Source of the DNA: Galaxea fascicularis
Taxonomy: Eukaryota > Cnidaria > Anthozoa > Scleractinia > Euphylliidae
Assembly: GCA_948470475.1 (NCBI GenBank)
Contig: OX419342.1
Coordinates: 645,701 to 709,700 of the forward strand
DNA: 64,000 bases
Direction of reading: 5' to 3'
Each line of letters opens with the position of its first letter. The first letter of the stretch is position 1. Below are positions 11,438 to 24,018 of the stretch, one piece after another. The notes beneath the pieces were generated by a model. The model had not been told where the DNA came from. It saw only the letters and a list, made by a program, of their open reading frames with translations, and made no database searches. The position numbers and the translations under genes were made by a program.

Positions 11438-14400
11438 ATGGCTGACAGAACAAGCAGAGAAGTTCCTTCAGGGTACGACTACGAGTTTGTTTCCATTATT
11501 GACGAAGATTACATCTGTCAGATATGTCAGTTGCCACTTAGACAAGCTGTTCTCACCAGATGTGGGCATCGGTTTTGCCATGACTGCCTCTGTGAATCTT
11601 TCAGGAGGTGAGGTTCGAATATTACAAGCTTTTTTGTCCCGACCGGAAGCTTAGAATCGGTGAAACCAATTGTCAGTGACATAAGTGGAGATAAGACAAA
11701 TACCTAAGGAGCCCACCTCAGAGCTGTTTACAAAATATATTTGTGGTGTGAGCAAGTATGATGAAGCTTATTTAAAAGCTTTTCAAATCAAAGCCTTGCC
11801 TCCCTGTTTTGAAGCAGCTTCCATTCTAGCCCCTCACGTAGTCGTTTTTGGGGGAATCGACTCCCCTTGAAACGACTGCGTGGGAAGCTGCTCCAATTCG
11901 TGACTGTCTCTATAACGTTTGAAGAAGGTGATGTAATTTTTAAAGTGTTTTTTTTAAGCAAGCATACAAATTAATGATCTTGTAAAGCAGCAGGTTTTAG
12001 TGGATGATTGCCTCCTTCTTATTCAGTCCACCCAGACGATATCTATGAATTTTCTAAAAAAGCAAAATGATATTAATAATAATGACAATAATAATACATT
12101 TATATAGCACCTTAATCAAAGGTTCTAAGATGCTTTACAAAGTAAAAAACTAAATAAATACAACAATAAGTCTAGGCTAAACAAATTAGATTTAGGAGAA
12201 CTAACAGTATCTGGGACTGTGACACTTATGAATAAGCATCACAGATGCCTTTATTGCTTGTTTTTTGTTGTTGTTGTTGTTGTTGTTTTTTTCAAATTTT
12301 GCTTACTGAACAGGAGACGAGACCCAGAATGTCCTTGTGACAGAGAAAAGCTTGACAAAGACAAGGTATTATTAATATATACAACCTGTTGTATAAAGCT
12401 TGGTTCTCATCACCTGTTTGCTTTATTATTGAGGTTGTGAGGAAAAGTTACATTTTAATCTTTCCTGGGAGTTAAGAAGCCCATTTGTACTTGTGAAAAT
12501 CAACACTATTTTTCAGGACATTTTCCCAGACAAGGCAAGTGAAAGACGAATTCTGTCATACATGGTCAAATGTCCTTGTGCCGGGTGCCAGTGGACAGGA
12601 GAACTTCGTGATGTAGAGGTGATAAGTTGGCTCTTCACATCAGTGCGATAACTTGTTGTTCAGAGTTATCATAAGTAATATATTGTGCTTTGAAGAAGAC
12701 CTTTTAATGCAAATAATGTATGTCCTGCATTTATCACACAAACTCTTTTATATAGCGTTTCGTTTTATTTGAGGCTGCAATCGTGGTTGAGGAATTATTA
12801 GTCAGTTTCTTACAGACTTGTATGTTGATCCCCCATTTTTCATTCCTAGGTCATGGGACAATCTTTTCTAAATTCTGTGCCTATTTTTGTAGGTTCACGA
12901 GAAGAGATGTCCTCAAAAAGTAGTTGAATGTCCAAGTGAGAAGTGCACTATTAAACTACCCAGAGGATTGATTGATGAGCATTTAAAGACGTCTTGTCTT
13001 TGGAGAATTGTTTGTTGTCCATACTGTAATGAAAGCCATCCAAAATCACAGGAACAGGTAAAGCTAATGCAGTTTCTGCTTTGATCAATAAACCTCTCCA
13101 CTGTTGTGTTTTTTTGCTGTAGCAATCAATTGTCAACAAAATCTTGAGAACTTATGTTACCAATAATTCTTAAACTTCATATCTTTTCACCAGCTCCTGT
13201 CAACCAAGCATGTTTTGCCTATGACACATTCATCTTTAAATCTCAATTTTTTTTTTCAGATGCATACTGAAAGTTGCCCTATGTTCCCTCTTAACTGTAT
13301 CAATGGATGTGAACAGATCATTCCAAGAATACAGGTCAATAAGTGTGATTGTTTATTCAGTTTTTTATCTCTCAAAGAAAACAGCATGTCAAAAGAAGCA
13401 TCTGATATCTGATTAACAGACCTTTTCCTCTGTGATAAGTTTCCCTCTGCCCCTTCCTGCTCTCTCCACCCACTCCTCTCATGTATCAATATTTTGAACC
13501 TCCCCCCCCCCCCATCTCTCTAAGCTCACTTTTCACTGTGTAACAGCTTTCAACTGCACCTTCAAAGGTACTAGGTTGTGGTCTGTCCGCCACAGACTAA
13601 CAGATTTAACTGAATTTTCGATTAAACATGGTTAACCCTATGTTTGTGAAACTTTTGCCTTCAGGGACCTCAACATACAGAAATAATCTTCTGTGTTCAA
13701 ACTGTAATTGGGGCAATTTATGGCCGGTTTACCGCGGCCTGAAAAATGTTTTAACGTTTTTTCCAAAACGTTTCACAGCCTCGAATGGTCCTTTTCCCAA
13801 ATCCAGGCTAAAATTTGTGACTTAAAATCACTGAACCAACCACTAACTGATGTTAGTGCTTCTACAGCGTCTCATATAGTACCTTTGCTTTGAAGAAAGT
13901 TTTGCGAAGTGTGACATGACATGTAACTTAGCTCATTTAAGAGGCTCTAACTACATTCCCTTCATTTTGTTTTATCAGATGCCTAATCATTTAGAAACCG
14001 AGTGTCTTCTGACACCTCTCGCGTGTCCGTATCAGGAGCTTGGCTGCACCACCAAGGTATTGTCATCTTATTTTCTCTGATTTTCACGCGAGTATTGGCC
14101 CTTCCGAAATTCAAAAGGGAACTGGGGCGAGTTTTGGGGGACGCTGTCACAGCATTAGAAACATTTGTATGGATTTTGAGCTATGTTTCAAGGTCCATAG
14201 CATGGTCTCTGTTCAACCTAAAAGAGTCAAACTTGGTCAAACGACCAATTTCAATGTTATCTTTCATGTGATGGTGTCAATTTATCGATTACTTCAAAAT
14301 TTGAAACTCGCCCCAGTTCCCTTTTGAATTTCGGAACGGCCAATTGCTGTCATCCTGCCATTTAGAGTAATTTTCAAATAAGTGTCGTAAAACCAAAACT

Positions 14401-15864
14401 AAAGCAGTTATTATGACTAATCACAAGAGACGCAGACAGCTCAGTGAACCAATCAGGATTTGTAGAAATTACATGCAGCCCGCGCCAAGCGCGGGAAAAT
14501 GCGCGTGTCCAACTTGCTTTTGGTTTAGGTGTTGCCTCTTATTGGCGCGAATTCTATCAACCAATCACAGAGCCACGTAAAGACAAACCAAGCAAACGCG
14601 AATGACTCTCGACACTGAATCGAAAACCACGACTACAAATGCAAACATTGCATTGAATCAATCTCACCCTTTAACGATAACATTACATGCAATTGCATGC
14701 TGCCAAACGTTAGAAACCGTACACAAAGTTCTCTTGTCTTGGGCAACCTTGGGCAACAAAACATTTTCTCTCCGTTTAGTTGCACAGTGGTGCACTTGTT
14801 AAAGAAGCGACATCAACCAGAGTGTTTTTTCCCAGCACGATCAAACCTCCTCCATTAATGTTATTATTTAATGTCATTAATGGTTGTGAATGGCGAGTGA
14901 ACTTCTTAATTGCTGATAGAGCGTTAATCTGTATTATCAGCTTATTCCCATGAAAGTGACGTGCAATACAGAATCGTTTTCAAACAGCAAGATCTAAATT
15001 GGTTATGAAGTTGAACCATTGCAACTATAGTTGAATGCATTTCCTGAAACCGAATTCGGAACGTGATTTTTTGTAGAGAGAAAATTGCCCTTTTTGAAAA
15101 CAGAGATGGAAGTTTTTCCCTACAAAGTCGGAAACCTACGCTTTCCATTAGTTTTTCTTTGTCCACTGACCTAGTTTATTTTACAAAAGGTGGAAAGACG
15201 AGACCTGGAAAGACACGTCCGCGATCAAACCACAGTACACCTGAGTTTAGCTTGCAAAAAACTCGTCCATCTGCACCAGGAATTTAATCAAGAAAAAACC
15301 AAGCTCAAGAAGGAAATTGATGACCTCAAGAAAGAAAACGACAACCTTGTTCTCAAGGTTTCTGCGCAAGAAAAGCAAATATTGAAAACGAAAACAGAAT
15401 CGCCAACATTTGTGTGGAAGATAACTGGATTCAGTGAGCTTTTACGCCAGGGCAAACTCGGGAAGACCAACAAACTAGACAGCGTGCCATTTTACACCGG
15501 ACCGTTCGGTTACAAATTGAAACTTTCCGTGAATCCGAATGGAGACGGATCTGGAAAGAACACACACCTGTCTGCGTTTGTTATCGTCATGAAAGGTGAC
15601 TACGATGGTATGTTAACGTGGCCTTTTCACCAGAAGGTGACATTTACGCTTATTGACCAGCAAGACATTTTACAGCAACGTGAGAACATTGTGATGCACT
15701 TTAGAGCGAACACTAAACTGGAGAACTTTGCGAGGCCGGTATCAGATGAAAACCCTGGGCGTGGTTATGCAAGATTTGTGCCGCATGACAAGTTAAAGAC
15801 TCGGCGTTTTATTGTCGATGATACTTTATTTATTCAAGTTGATGTTGGTTTGCCATCACCTTAA
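11438..15864 (+). CDS. TRAF-like RING/zinc-finger/MATH protein, gene A
   Basis: Predicted 438-aa TNF-receptor-associated-factor-type adaptor and E3 ligase. Exons: 11438-11607, 12314-12365, 12517-12618, 12893-13057, 13260-13334, 13979-14056, 15190-15864. The RING has C27-x2-C30, C42-x-H44, C47-x2-C50 and C63-x2-D66, with the final D typical of TRAFs. TRAF-type zinc fingers span about 75-225, a coiled coil 242-282 (EKTKLKKEIDDLKKEN), and MATH/TRAF-C 286-435, with FVWKITGF, YKLKL, NTHLS, WPF..KVTFTLIDQ and the closing FIVDDTLFIQV. The start is the only ATG before the GYDYEFV motif shared with the paralogs. It lies head to tail downstream of CCT4 and convergent with gene B. Intron 6 holds an inverted-repeat element (14094-14344). 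The product should act in the cytosol below TNFR/TLR-like receptors; the exact TRAF type is not resolved, but the N-terminus recalls TRAF4. Confidence 0.93.
11813..11892. repeat. Imperfect hairpin repeat in gene A intron 1
   Basis: The arms agcagcttcc and ggaagctgct enclose a second pair (cacgtagtcgttt and aaacgactgcgtg), giving a long imperfect hairpin of about 80 bp. It is probably a small MITE. Confidence 0.55.
12062..12180. repeat. Dispersed repeat of the 'tttatatagc...tgctttacaa' type
   Basis: An ATT/AAT-rich stretch is followed by catttatatagcaccttaat and gatgctttacaaag. I recognise this arrangement as a common interspersed 3' repeat tail in metazoan genomes. It lies in gene A intron 1. 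No target duplication was found. Confidence 0.4.
14094..14344. mobile_element. MITE with about 42-bp terminal inverted repeats
   Basis: attggcccttccgaaattca at the left end is repeated in reverse complement at the right end (tgaatttcggaacggccaat) with one mismatch, and the match runs on through the ggaactggggcgagttt block. It is 251 bp with no coding capacity and sits in gene A intron 6. Downstream (about 14450-14600) is CG-rich repeat-like sequence with no gene. Confidence 0.75.
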
Positions 15865-15904
15865 TTCTCTAACTGCTGTAAGATTCTAATTAATAATGGT
15901 AATT

Positions 15905-16200
15905 GAACTGAGTCGAGTGCAATTTGGTTCCTGAAATCATACGCGTGATTTCAAAATCACAAGTATGATTTCAAACCAAAATTGCACGACACGAACTTCA
16001 ATTACCACTTTATTACACCCATTTTGGAATCACAGTTTTTTGTCAATATTGATATTTATTAAATATGCATTTCAGTAAACCCGGTTTTGAATTTTTATGC
16101 GATTTAGAGCAAAAATAGTGCAATTTGGGAATAAATTGCACTTTTTAGAACCAATCAGATTTCAATAATTACCAGTGATTTCAAAAGGGATGTAATAAAA
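15905..16200. mobile_element. Inverted-repeat element downstream of gene A
   Basis: The segment 16009-16200 has terminal arms ttattacacccattttggaa and, in reverse complement, ttttattacatcccttttga, which are imperfect inverted repeats. The flanking part (15905-16008) carries repeated tgatttcaaa/atcata motifs and gtgcaatttgg, which returns at about 16119. It may lie in the 3' UTR of gene A. Confidence 0.5.
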
Positions 16201-16885
16201 TTAAAATTCTGGTCCCGGTTGTTCGAAAGCCGATCATCACTAATGCACGACTGAGAGCTAGAGTTTAGCGAAGTTCTCATCTAGTTCCTGCTTGATGCTT
16301 TTACACGGAAATGTTACGCAAAAGGTAAAGTTGCGTTTTAGCGAAAATATTGTGCAAACATCTTTACTGAAACAGTAGTCAAGCTGATATCAAAGTTCAC
16401 ACTAACCCGGGATTAGTTTAATCGTCCTTTGAACAACTGGAAAATGGTGATCTCACGAAATAGGTTCCTTCTACAGACTCAGAAGTTCGATTCGCAGAAA
16501 ACAGCATAATAACAGCTTATATTCTCCAAAGTACCTCTGTATGTACTTTCGAGCCCAGCAGTTGATGAAAAATAGCTATTTATCAGAGCTTGAGCAGAAT
16601 AACGTGACGCTGTAATCTGCTACTGCAACCGTGAGATCTTTTCGAGTGTAAGGGCAGACTTGATATTTATCAATGCAAACAGAAGAATGTCCAAATTATT
16701 CTGGAATTTTTATGGACCAGGACTCCAAAATTAACTTAAAATCAAGAATCGGAATTAAGCGCATTTTTAGCAGCGTAGTTTGGTTGGTAAGTGCTCTTAC
16801 CTTCGCTCGGGCAAAATAACACGCATTAGGGCTTGGGTAATCAACTACAGAGAATGCTTAAACGGTTTTCCGCCGTTAGTATATG
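16201..16885. other. Intergenic, nothing recognisable
   Basis: Between the convergent genes A and B. No open frame shows codon structure or homology, and no RNA gene is visible. Confidence 0.5.
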
Positions 16886-17063
16886 CAGGGGCGGATCCAG
16901 GGGGTGGATTGGGTGGTGAGCCACCCCCCTTCGGAGAAGCCCACCATAAAAATCTAATACGTGAAGAAAAGGAAATACATGCATGGGTCCCCAAAAATAT
17001 AGCACAGTTTGGTGGCCGACTGTATCAGCCACCCCCCATTAAAAAATCCTGGATCCGCACCTG
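16886..17063. mobile_element. hAT-like MITE
   Basis: The ends caggggcggatccag and ctggatccgcacctg are inverted repeats starting with CA, as in hAT transposons. The 5 bp atatg flanks both sides (16881-16885 and 17064-17068), which is shorter than the usual 8-bp hAT duplication. It is 178 bp and C/G rich inside. A related right end (ctggatccgcctctg) occurs at about 25967-25981. Confidence 0.65.
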
Positions 17064-17910
17064 ATATGTCCTGCAACATGGCTCGACGGGCTGCTAAAGT
17101 AACGTAAGAACAAAGGACAATGTCTGGTATCTCACACTAAAGTTAGTATTGCTTCAAAAAAGGAGTAAATGTTGTTTGTTAAAAAGAAGTAAACCGTGAC
17201 ACATGACAAAGTTAGGTTTAGGGGGACAGAGAGTGGGTTCGTGCGTGTCGATAAAATGGCTGCTACCATTGCTGGTAGACAAAGCAATAGACAGACCTAG
17301 CTAATAATCAATTTAGATAAAATAGTTTAGTTTGATTTCATCCAATCTTAGTTATTTACATGAATAGAGCCAAACATGTTACGCTAGTGAAATCCCTCAA
17401 GCCGGGCTTCGTTCCAAGCAGACGGTCAGAAATTCTTAGGTACAGTAACGCGACAATCCGGTACTCAGTGTGAAACAAAATTAACTCTTTGAATCTCTTG
17501 AACCGTGAGAATGTTATTTATTCCAGTTTTAGCTGACATATCGCCAGAGCTGGGACTGCTTCACAAGGTGTAATTTTTCCCACTCGCTAGCGAAGTAAAA
17601 ACTGAGTTGCTTGGCAGGCGCGGTTATGTTTAACATCAAGAGACGTGCAATATATTTCAACTTGCAGTTTATTCCACTTTTACCACCTACTATTTGTGTT
17701 TGTTGTCTAATCACTCCAGTGAAACGAAAACAAAATAATTTCTAACTTAGTATAAGTAAGAAAACACCAGTCATATAGGAGGGGGCATCTCGTTTATTCA
17801 TCAGACATAGATTGCCCACCAAAAACACGGAAATTTACTAACTCAAAATTTCCAACTGATCAAAAGCGGAGACGCCGTCGAAGTGACAACTCCTAACAGA
17901 CAAACTCCTT
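17064..17910. other. Intergenic, nothing recognisable
   Basis: No gene-like frame, no RNA gene and no clear repeat was seen between the two inverted-repeat elements. Confidence 0.45.
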
Positions 17911-18202
17911 AAAGTGCCTATAACCCCAAAATAGTTGCGGCACTTTTTGTCCTTTTTTCTCCAAATCTTGACTTTTATAGGCTTTAAAACAGAGCATCAT
18001 CTGATTCATGACCGAGTCAGAAGGGGAGTGGGTCTATCCCTCATCTGACGTCACAAACTGATTTGCATGCATGTTTACAAAGAGTTAAAGCCTATAAAAA
18101 GTCAAGATTCAGTGAAAAAAGGGAAAAAATGCTGCAATTTGTTTCAAACAGGTGCAAAGATGCATTTCAGCGAAAAAAATATTTTGGGGTTATAGGCACT
18201 TT
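17911..18202. mobile_element. MITE with long imperfect terminal arms
   Basis: aaagtgcctataaccccaaa at the left end is mirrored exactly at the right end (tttggggttataggcacttt). A second matching pair (tcttgacttttataggcttt and its complement near 18090-18110) lies further in, so the arms are roughly 100 bp with gaps. The centre includes agtgggtctatccctcatct. It is inserted about 320 bp beyond the stop of gene B. Confidence 0.75.
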
Positions 18203-18520
18203 AAATATCAACTTCTTAGCAGAATTACGCAACCTGCATACCAACGAATCTACATACCAGCACAAAAGTATCTTATAATAACAACGTGAAAAATTATATT
18301 GAGTGTATCACTTGCTGTCATCGATTTCTGCCTTTTTCTGGTGCTTGACTTAAATTCGACGCAACGGGAAATATTGTGTCCCTTTCCCGAACCCCAAGTT
18401 GTATGCTATTACTAATAATGTTGATTTCAAGGAACAGACCAGAGTTTTCAGAAAACACTGGTACAGTGGGACAGTATACCTTTCAGTAAACCCTGTTCGA
18501 GCCTGCAGATACCGAGACCA

Positions 18521-21500
18521 TTACTTTGGAGAACGTATTGCTACTTGAAGGAACAACGAATCGTTATGAATGTAGTGCCGTGTCTTAAGATTCTTGTGGG
18601 ATATAAACCTGGTGATTCCCAAACCAGGCTTCTCCACCTTTGTTGGCTTTGCGCAGCTCTCTAGGGAGGGGTCGGTGGTGAACTCCATAACAATATCTTT
18701 CTTTTCCTGTGATTCTTCTTGCTGATCAACAAGCGTGAAGGATATTTTCTGGTGAAAAGGCCAAGGCAATACGGCATCGAATTCACCTTCAATTAATACC
18801 AAGAATACTGAAAGATAAGTATTCTTATGGGTCTTATCACCCTCGGGATAAACAGACAATTTCAATTTATAACCATATTGGGTTGAGTAAAAAGGCATGC
18901 TTTCTAGAACTGTTTGTTTGCCACCTTTGGCACACGCTTGACTCAAAATTTTTCCGATGCCGTTTATCTTCCAACACAGTTGAGGCGGCTTCTCGTTTAA
19001 ACTGATGATCTCTTTGGCTTGAGAAGCCACCTTTTCGACAAGAAAATCATTTACTTTCTTCATCTCCATGACCTGTTGCTCCAAGCGAGATATCCTCTCA
19101 TCTTCTTTCCTACAGAATGACTCTATTTTTTCCTCGACTTTTCTTGTTCTTTCTCTGAACTCCTCTTGCGTGTTATGCAACTTCAAACAAGCCAAGTCGA
19201 GATGAAGTCTGTAAGATGATTGAAGGTGCTTTTCTATCTGATTTCTTGGAATCTGAAAAACAAAAGTTGGAGATTTTTGTACAATAATGTTATTTAATGT
19301 CTATCACAATGTTATTTTTACGTGAAACTAATGTGATGCGGCGATTCTGCTTTATCAGTCAATAGACTAGAAGTAGAAATAGAAATATCCCTGCTCGTTG
19401 GATGCAAAAGTAAGTGGGCACCCTGGCTTGGCATCACAAGTACCCAACAAGGGAGGGTGTCGGCCACTTCCAACCTTGTCCCCAGGGGATGGAAAGAAGA
19501 GAGAGAGACCCAGGGAAAGACGTTGTTCATCTCCCTACTTGAGACAGACATCTGAAAGCTGTACAAGAGAGGATGCCACCTATTTTAGGGTGATGTACTT
19601 CTTTTGCATTCAAAAAAACACCTGGATCAATAAGAGGTCCAATAATTTTGCAAGCTACACATTCAGCAATGTTATTGATTAACAAAGTTTTCATTTTAAA
19701 CATGCATTAATTACAAATTGTCTTGAACAATGAATTCAATTATAGCAAATGAAGAATGCACCACAAGGCAGTTTGAAAACACACTGAAAATACCTTTGCA
19801 TCACAGCCCATTAGAGCGTAGGGACACAAAAGTGTGACTAGCGGACATTCATTTTCGTTGTGATCTTTAATCTGTATAAGACACAAAAAGAACCTCAAGA
19901 AATATCAAGGCATTTGATTCAAATCACGGGTGTAAGAGTACTCAGTACATAGTACTTGTTTTTGTTCCTTCTTCCGGAAAAAAAGAGGCTGAAATATGAT
20001 GAAAAGAAACAAAAAATCACTTTGTTAGTATTCAAAACGGAGTTCAAAGGTAACTTTCAGCCACTCTTGAATGCTCCATTAGCAGCATAGGGCCAATTAG
20101 CATATGACTGTGTTGTACAATGCATTTGCATTGTAAGTTCTCAGGTTGGGTCTGACCTTATACCAGACTTAACTTTCCCCCTCCCCTTGTTTTTAACATC
20201 ATACCATTTCCCGCATAGTCTCTAAACCACATCCTGCTGGGCATTTCACAAGGTACTTCTCACACTTGTCAATATGTTCCTAGAACAAATAGTGGATTCC
20301 ACCCATTATATATTTTCCTTCAAATACAGCTGGACAGAATACATTAGTGGCGAGGAGACCTCAGGAAACCACCAGGCTTATAAGGACAATGTATACAAAA
20401 GCAGAGCTACATAGTGATTCCAATTTGCCTGAAATATATATTTTGGATTATTACACCTCTGACTATCCTCTGGTACACAATTAAACTGAAAGAAAGCTGT
20501 TAAAACTATGGATTCCAGTGGTAATTTTAAAAGCTCCAGGACAGGAGGTTATACAGGAGATATGAAAGTGCAAGCGTGAACATGCAACAGAGATTTCTAC
20601 ACAGGAAATAATGTTTGTGAATCTTTTCTAAGTATAAATTGGAACACATTGGGCCTCTTGTATGAAAAAATCATAAGTAAAGAATTCTGCCATCTAGTGC
20701 ATAAGCTGATTGGGGTAGAAAGTTTACAATCCAACCTTTGGGGATGTTTGTAGACCAAAGCAAAGAATAACAGGAATATCAAGCAATTCTACATAGAAAT
20801 TACCCTTTCCTGGCATTTAGGGTGTGGTTCACTGCAGTAGAAACAGATAACCATCCTCCACTGGCATGTAGCAGTTGCATGTTCATTCAAATCTTTTCGT
20901 ACCATGGTCTCTTCACAGTTTTCATTGGTACAAGAAATGATCAGTGATAGACACGATTCCATGTGTACCTGGTGGCCAAAACACTTAAATGTAATTCACA
21001 CCTTCTTCAACAATGCCTCGCAAAAGTTTCAGGCCTGTAAATTATATAAAAATGAAATAAATTACCAAGGACTTGTCTATTACAAACATAAGTCACAGAA
21101 CTAAGACCATTCAAGGCTGTGCTCTAAGAAAAGTAGTTGGGCGCCCAAACCTCTAAACCCTTGAAATCTAGGGCGCCCAGCATATGAGTTTGGTGGAAAA
21201 ACTAATATTTCCTGGTCGCCCGATGGCAAAAGTAAGTCGCTAGGGGCGACCGGGCGCCGCTAGAGCACAGCCCTGCCATCTAAGCAGCTACAAAATAGCA
21301 AAACAAAAGAACAAAACCAAATATTCACACCAAGTGGAGACTATGCTACAAAGGCATCAAACAACTGAAACAAGTTAGAACACCATTACCTTCAAAATGC
21401 TTTACTGTCAGTCGTGTTTAGTTTGTACACCAACCTCTTTCTTGCCGAGTGCTCCAGTCCATTCACAACCTTCACTTGGACACTGAATAGCAAGTGAGAG

Positions 21501-23232
21501 GATCTTCCTTTCTGTTGCTTTGTCAGGGAAAACGTCCTTAAAAAATACAAACAGACAACAACTGACCAAAGTTTGACTCTATAAGCAGGGCTGTTATTAA
21601 GGGCTGGGGGCCGGGGATTTTCTCCTCGTGTTTTGAGGTAAATCCCCGGTTACTTTGATAAAAAACCAGCATGTTGACTTCACTACAGCAACTCAAATCC
21701 CCGGCTATTTTTGGAATATCCCCACCTACTTCAAAAATTAGTTAACAGCTCTGTATAAGTCATCATTCTCAGTAGTTCTTGAATCCCAGTACAGGGCTGT
21801 TATTAAGGGCCAGAAGCAGAGGAGTTTCTCTGGACATTTTGACTTATATCCCTAGCTACTTTCATTCAAAATACAGCAAATTATCACAGCTCAAATCCCC
21901 AGCTTCTTGTTATATATCCCTATATACTTTAAAAATTACTGACAGTCCTGCCCTTAACTGTTGGATGAAATCTGTGCCAAATCCATCATCCACATGCAAA
22001 ATAGAATTGATATAATATCCCTTTTGCTTAAATAAACTCTTTCTATTACAACTTATGAATCTGAGGCTGTACAGTAGAATATTATGATGAGTGCAAGTTT
22101 GTCTACTCACTCTGTCTTGATCTAAATTAACACTGTCCACAGGGCAAGTGATTGTGTAGAAATCCTTGTCCTCTGGTTGGTCCCCCAAAGTATATTTCAT
22201 GACTCTGAGAACAATAAAAGACAAGGGAAGATTTCCACACAGCTCTATACATTAATTATGTATACACGTTGTGACTCAAACTCTTCTCGTTTTTGGAACA
22301 GGGTTAGTATGACAGTGATGCATGAATGTGCGGAAATCTTTCCACAGACAATACTTATTGTTGAAACCTGAGAGATCACATTTGCCAGGTTTCCTCTCTC
22401 ACCAACTGCGAAGTACATGGGTATATTGTGGTTAAATTTTACTGTTGGTACAAATTAGCACTTTCCTTTGTTATGGTAATATATGATAATGAACATAGAA
22501 CAAAGGAAAACACCAATTTGTACTGAGGGTAAAATTGAACCACAACATCTACAGATGGCAGATGATTGATGGATGGAGAAAATGAGAGGAGAAACTGACC
22601 CCACTCCCCTCTTAATTTATGATTGTCCCACAGCTGGCTACAATATGGGTCACATCACTACCTTTTGTTATGCCACATGACCTGCTTCCTTTGACTTTCT
22701 CCATAAAACACATAGATCACTCCAGAACAGGATCAAAAAGCTCTTAAATATAGGGGGTCATGAGACAAGGATTAAATGGGAATACATAAAACATATCACT
22801 CAAAAACAGGATCAAAAACCCCTTTAATATAGGGTTCACGAGACAAGGAATACATAAAATATCAACGAGAACGTCATTTCAAACTATAACTTCTCGTTTT
22901 TGTAACTCTTTCACGATTATTCCCGCACGTGCAGAGTATTGTCTTGGCTCATTAATCCTATTGTTTTCTGGCGTTCTCGTTGCCGTCGTATTAATTTCTT
23001 TTTTAATAAAATGCTTTCCCTCAGAATACAACTTTTGGTTTTACTAAGCCAGCGAGCCTTAACATACTTGAGTGATAAGGATTTCGTACCTTCTGGTAGT
23101 TTCCTCTAAACATTCACGACAAAATCTGTGCCCGCATCTGGTTTGCACGGGTTCTCGAAGCGGTAAATTACAAATGGGACATTTAAAATCATCGTCCAAC
23201 GTAGCCAAAAAGTTATCCTTATAACCAGCCAT
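18521..23232 (-). CDS. TRAF-like RING/zinc-finger/MATH protein, gene B (the only inverted member)
   Basis: Predicted 462 aa. Exons on the minus strand: 23232-23090, 22204-22111, 21536-21435, 20968-20804, 20279-20205, 19871-19794, 19252-18521. RING C18-x2-C21, C33-x-H35, C38-x2-C41, then C68-x2-D71 after an unusually long second exon (94 nt against 52-67 in the paralogs). The N-terminus before the RING is about nine residues shorter than in the others. Zinc fingers lie at about 80-230, the coiled coil at 245-307 and MATH at about 310-460 (CWKINGIG, YGYKLKLSVYPEGD, WPFHQKISFTLVDQQ, HYIHNDSLFLQV). It is convergent with A and divergent from C, sharing a 786-bp intergenic region with C. Introns carry several tandem or inverted repeats. 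The predicted role is a receptor-proximal adaptor and ubiquitin ligase, as for the family. Confidence 0.93.
21115..21275. mobile_element. MITE with ggctgtgctct ends (gene B intron)
   Basis: ggctgtgctctaag at the left and the reverse complement of ctagagcacagcc at the right form the ends. The inside is rich in gggcgcc/cgcccgg blocks that are also inverted relative to each other. It lies in the intron between the third and fourth exons of gene B. Confidence 0.65.
21587..21955. repeat. Tandem duplication of a repeat of about 165 bp
   Basis: Two diverged direct copies start with agggctgttattaagggc at 21587 and 21793. Each continues through a ctcaaatccccggct-like block to a 'aaaaattactgacagtcctg'-like end. 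They lie in gene B intron 2. Confidence 0.7.
22424..22547. mobile_element. Hairpin-type MITE with about 48-bp arms
   Basis: The left arm (attgtggttaaattttac ... tacaaatt ... cctttgtt) matches the reverse complement of the right arm (cacaacat end, gtaaaattgaaccac) with a few mismatches, leaving a short centre. It lies in gene B intron 1. Confidence 0.7.
22723..22870. repeat. Direct repeat of about 70 bp, two copies
   Basis: The block acaggatcaaaaa ... taatatagggt ... gagacaagga ... aatacataaaa occurs twice in tandem with small differences. It lies in gene B intron 1. Confidence 0.6.
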
Positions 23233-24018
23233 CTGATATGCTAAAACTCTTTTCTATTCTAACTGTAACAAAAGCGTTCTGTAACGTCTGTCCTCGTTTG
23301 CCAGGGTCTTTTAAGTCTTGCGCTCGTCTCGTGATCGAGCTTGGCCAGGGGTTTTGGGTATACGGTATCCCGGGCCGCATTCAGGTATATGGTATTTTTT
23401 GGTCAAAATTCGGGTATTAAGTATTAAGTTTTTCCTGTATTTTAGGTATTCAGATTAAGATTTTACTTATTCATTTTCAGGTATTTAGTATCGTTTCAAA
23501 ATAATTTAGGTATTTTAAAAGTATCATGATTTTCAGGTATATTGGTATCTTGAGGGGGGGGCGGGGAATAGCGGGTATATTGGTATCCCACTACTCCCTC
23601 TGGGCGGGCCTGCGTGATGCAGCATCGTTTGATCGAAAATCAAAAATGAAAACAAAGGAATCAGTATCTTGAAAGCAATAATTTTATTAATTTGTACATT
23701 AGTTATTCGCTGTTAAAACATTGTAATAGTCGGCAGAGAACGTTTTATAGTAAACTCCGGCGCCTGCGTCACGGTGTTGGCGGGTGGCGCACAATTTTCG
23801 CGCCAAAACAGTTTTTTGGGGGCAATTTATTCCTAAAACAGAATCGGTCCTAAAAGAGCAGGAATACCGCCTCTTCGGCGTATTCCTCAAGTGTATTCCT
23901 GTTTCGGAGGCATAGTGAAAGACATCCTGAAGAGTGCTCCTTTCGATATAACTTCAAAAAATAATAATCCAAATATAAATTCCCCAAGGGCGAGACGTTT
24001 GACCACAGAACCGTCAAC
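23233..24018. promoter_or_regulatory. Shared divergent promoter region of genes B and C
   Basis: This is the only head-to-head junction in the cluster. The 786 bp between the two start codons must contain both promoters unless distant 5' exons exist. About 23357-23590 is a degenerate GGTAT repeat. The hairpin at 23860-23887 has arms aggaatac and gtattcct plus inner cgcc/ggcg pairs, and another tattcctg copy follows at about 23893. I found no clear TATA box or canonical NF-kB decamer by eye. Regulatory function is inferred from position only. Confidence 0.4.
23357..23590. repeat. Degenerate GGTAT-rich minisatellite
   Basis: Many spaced copies of ggtat/ggtatt (for example gggtatattggtatc) recur over about 230 bp, next to the start of gene B. 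The phasing is irregular. Confidence 0.6.

Noticed and set aside
23357..23590. CRISPR-like or clustered regular repeat
   Set aside because: The GGTAT units are short, irregular and without conserved spacers in a eukaryotic genome. A degenerate minisatellite fits.
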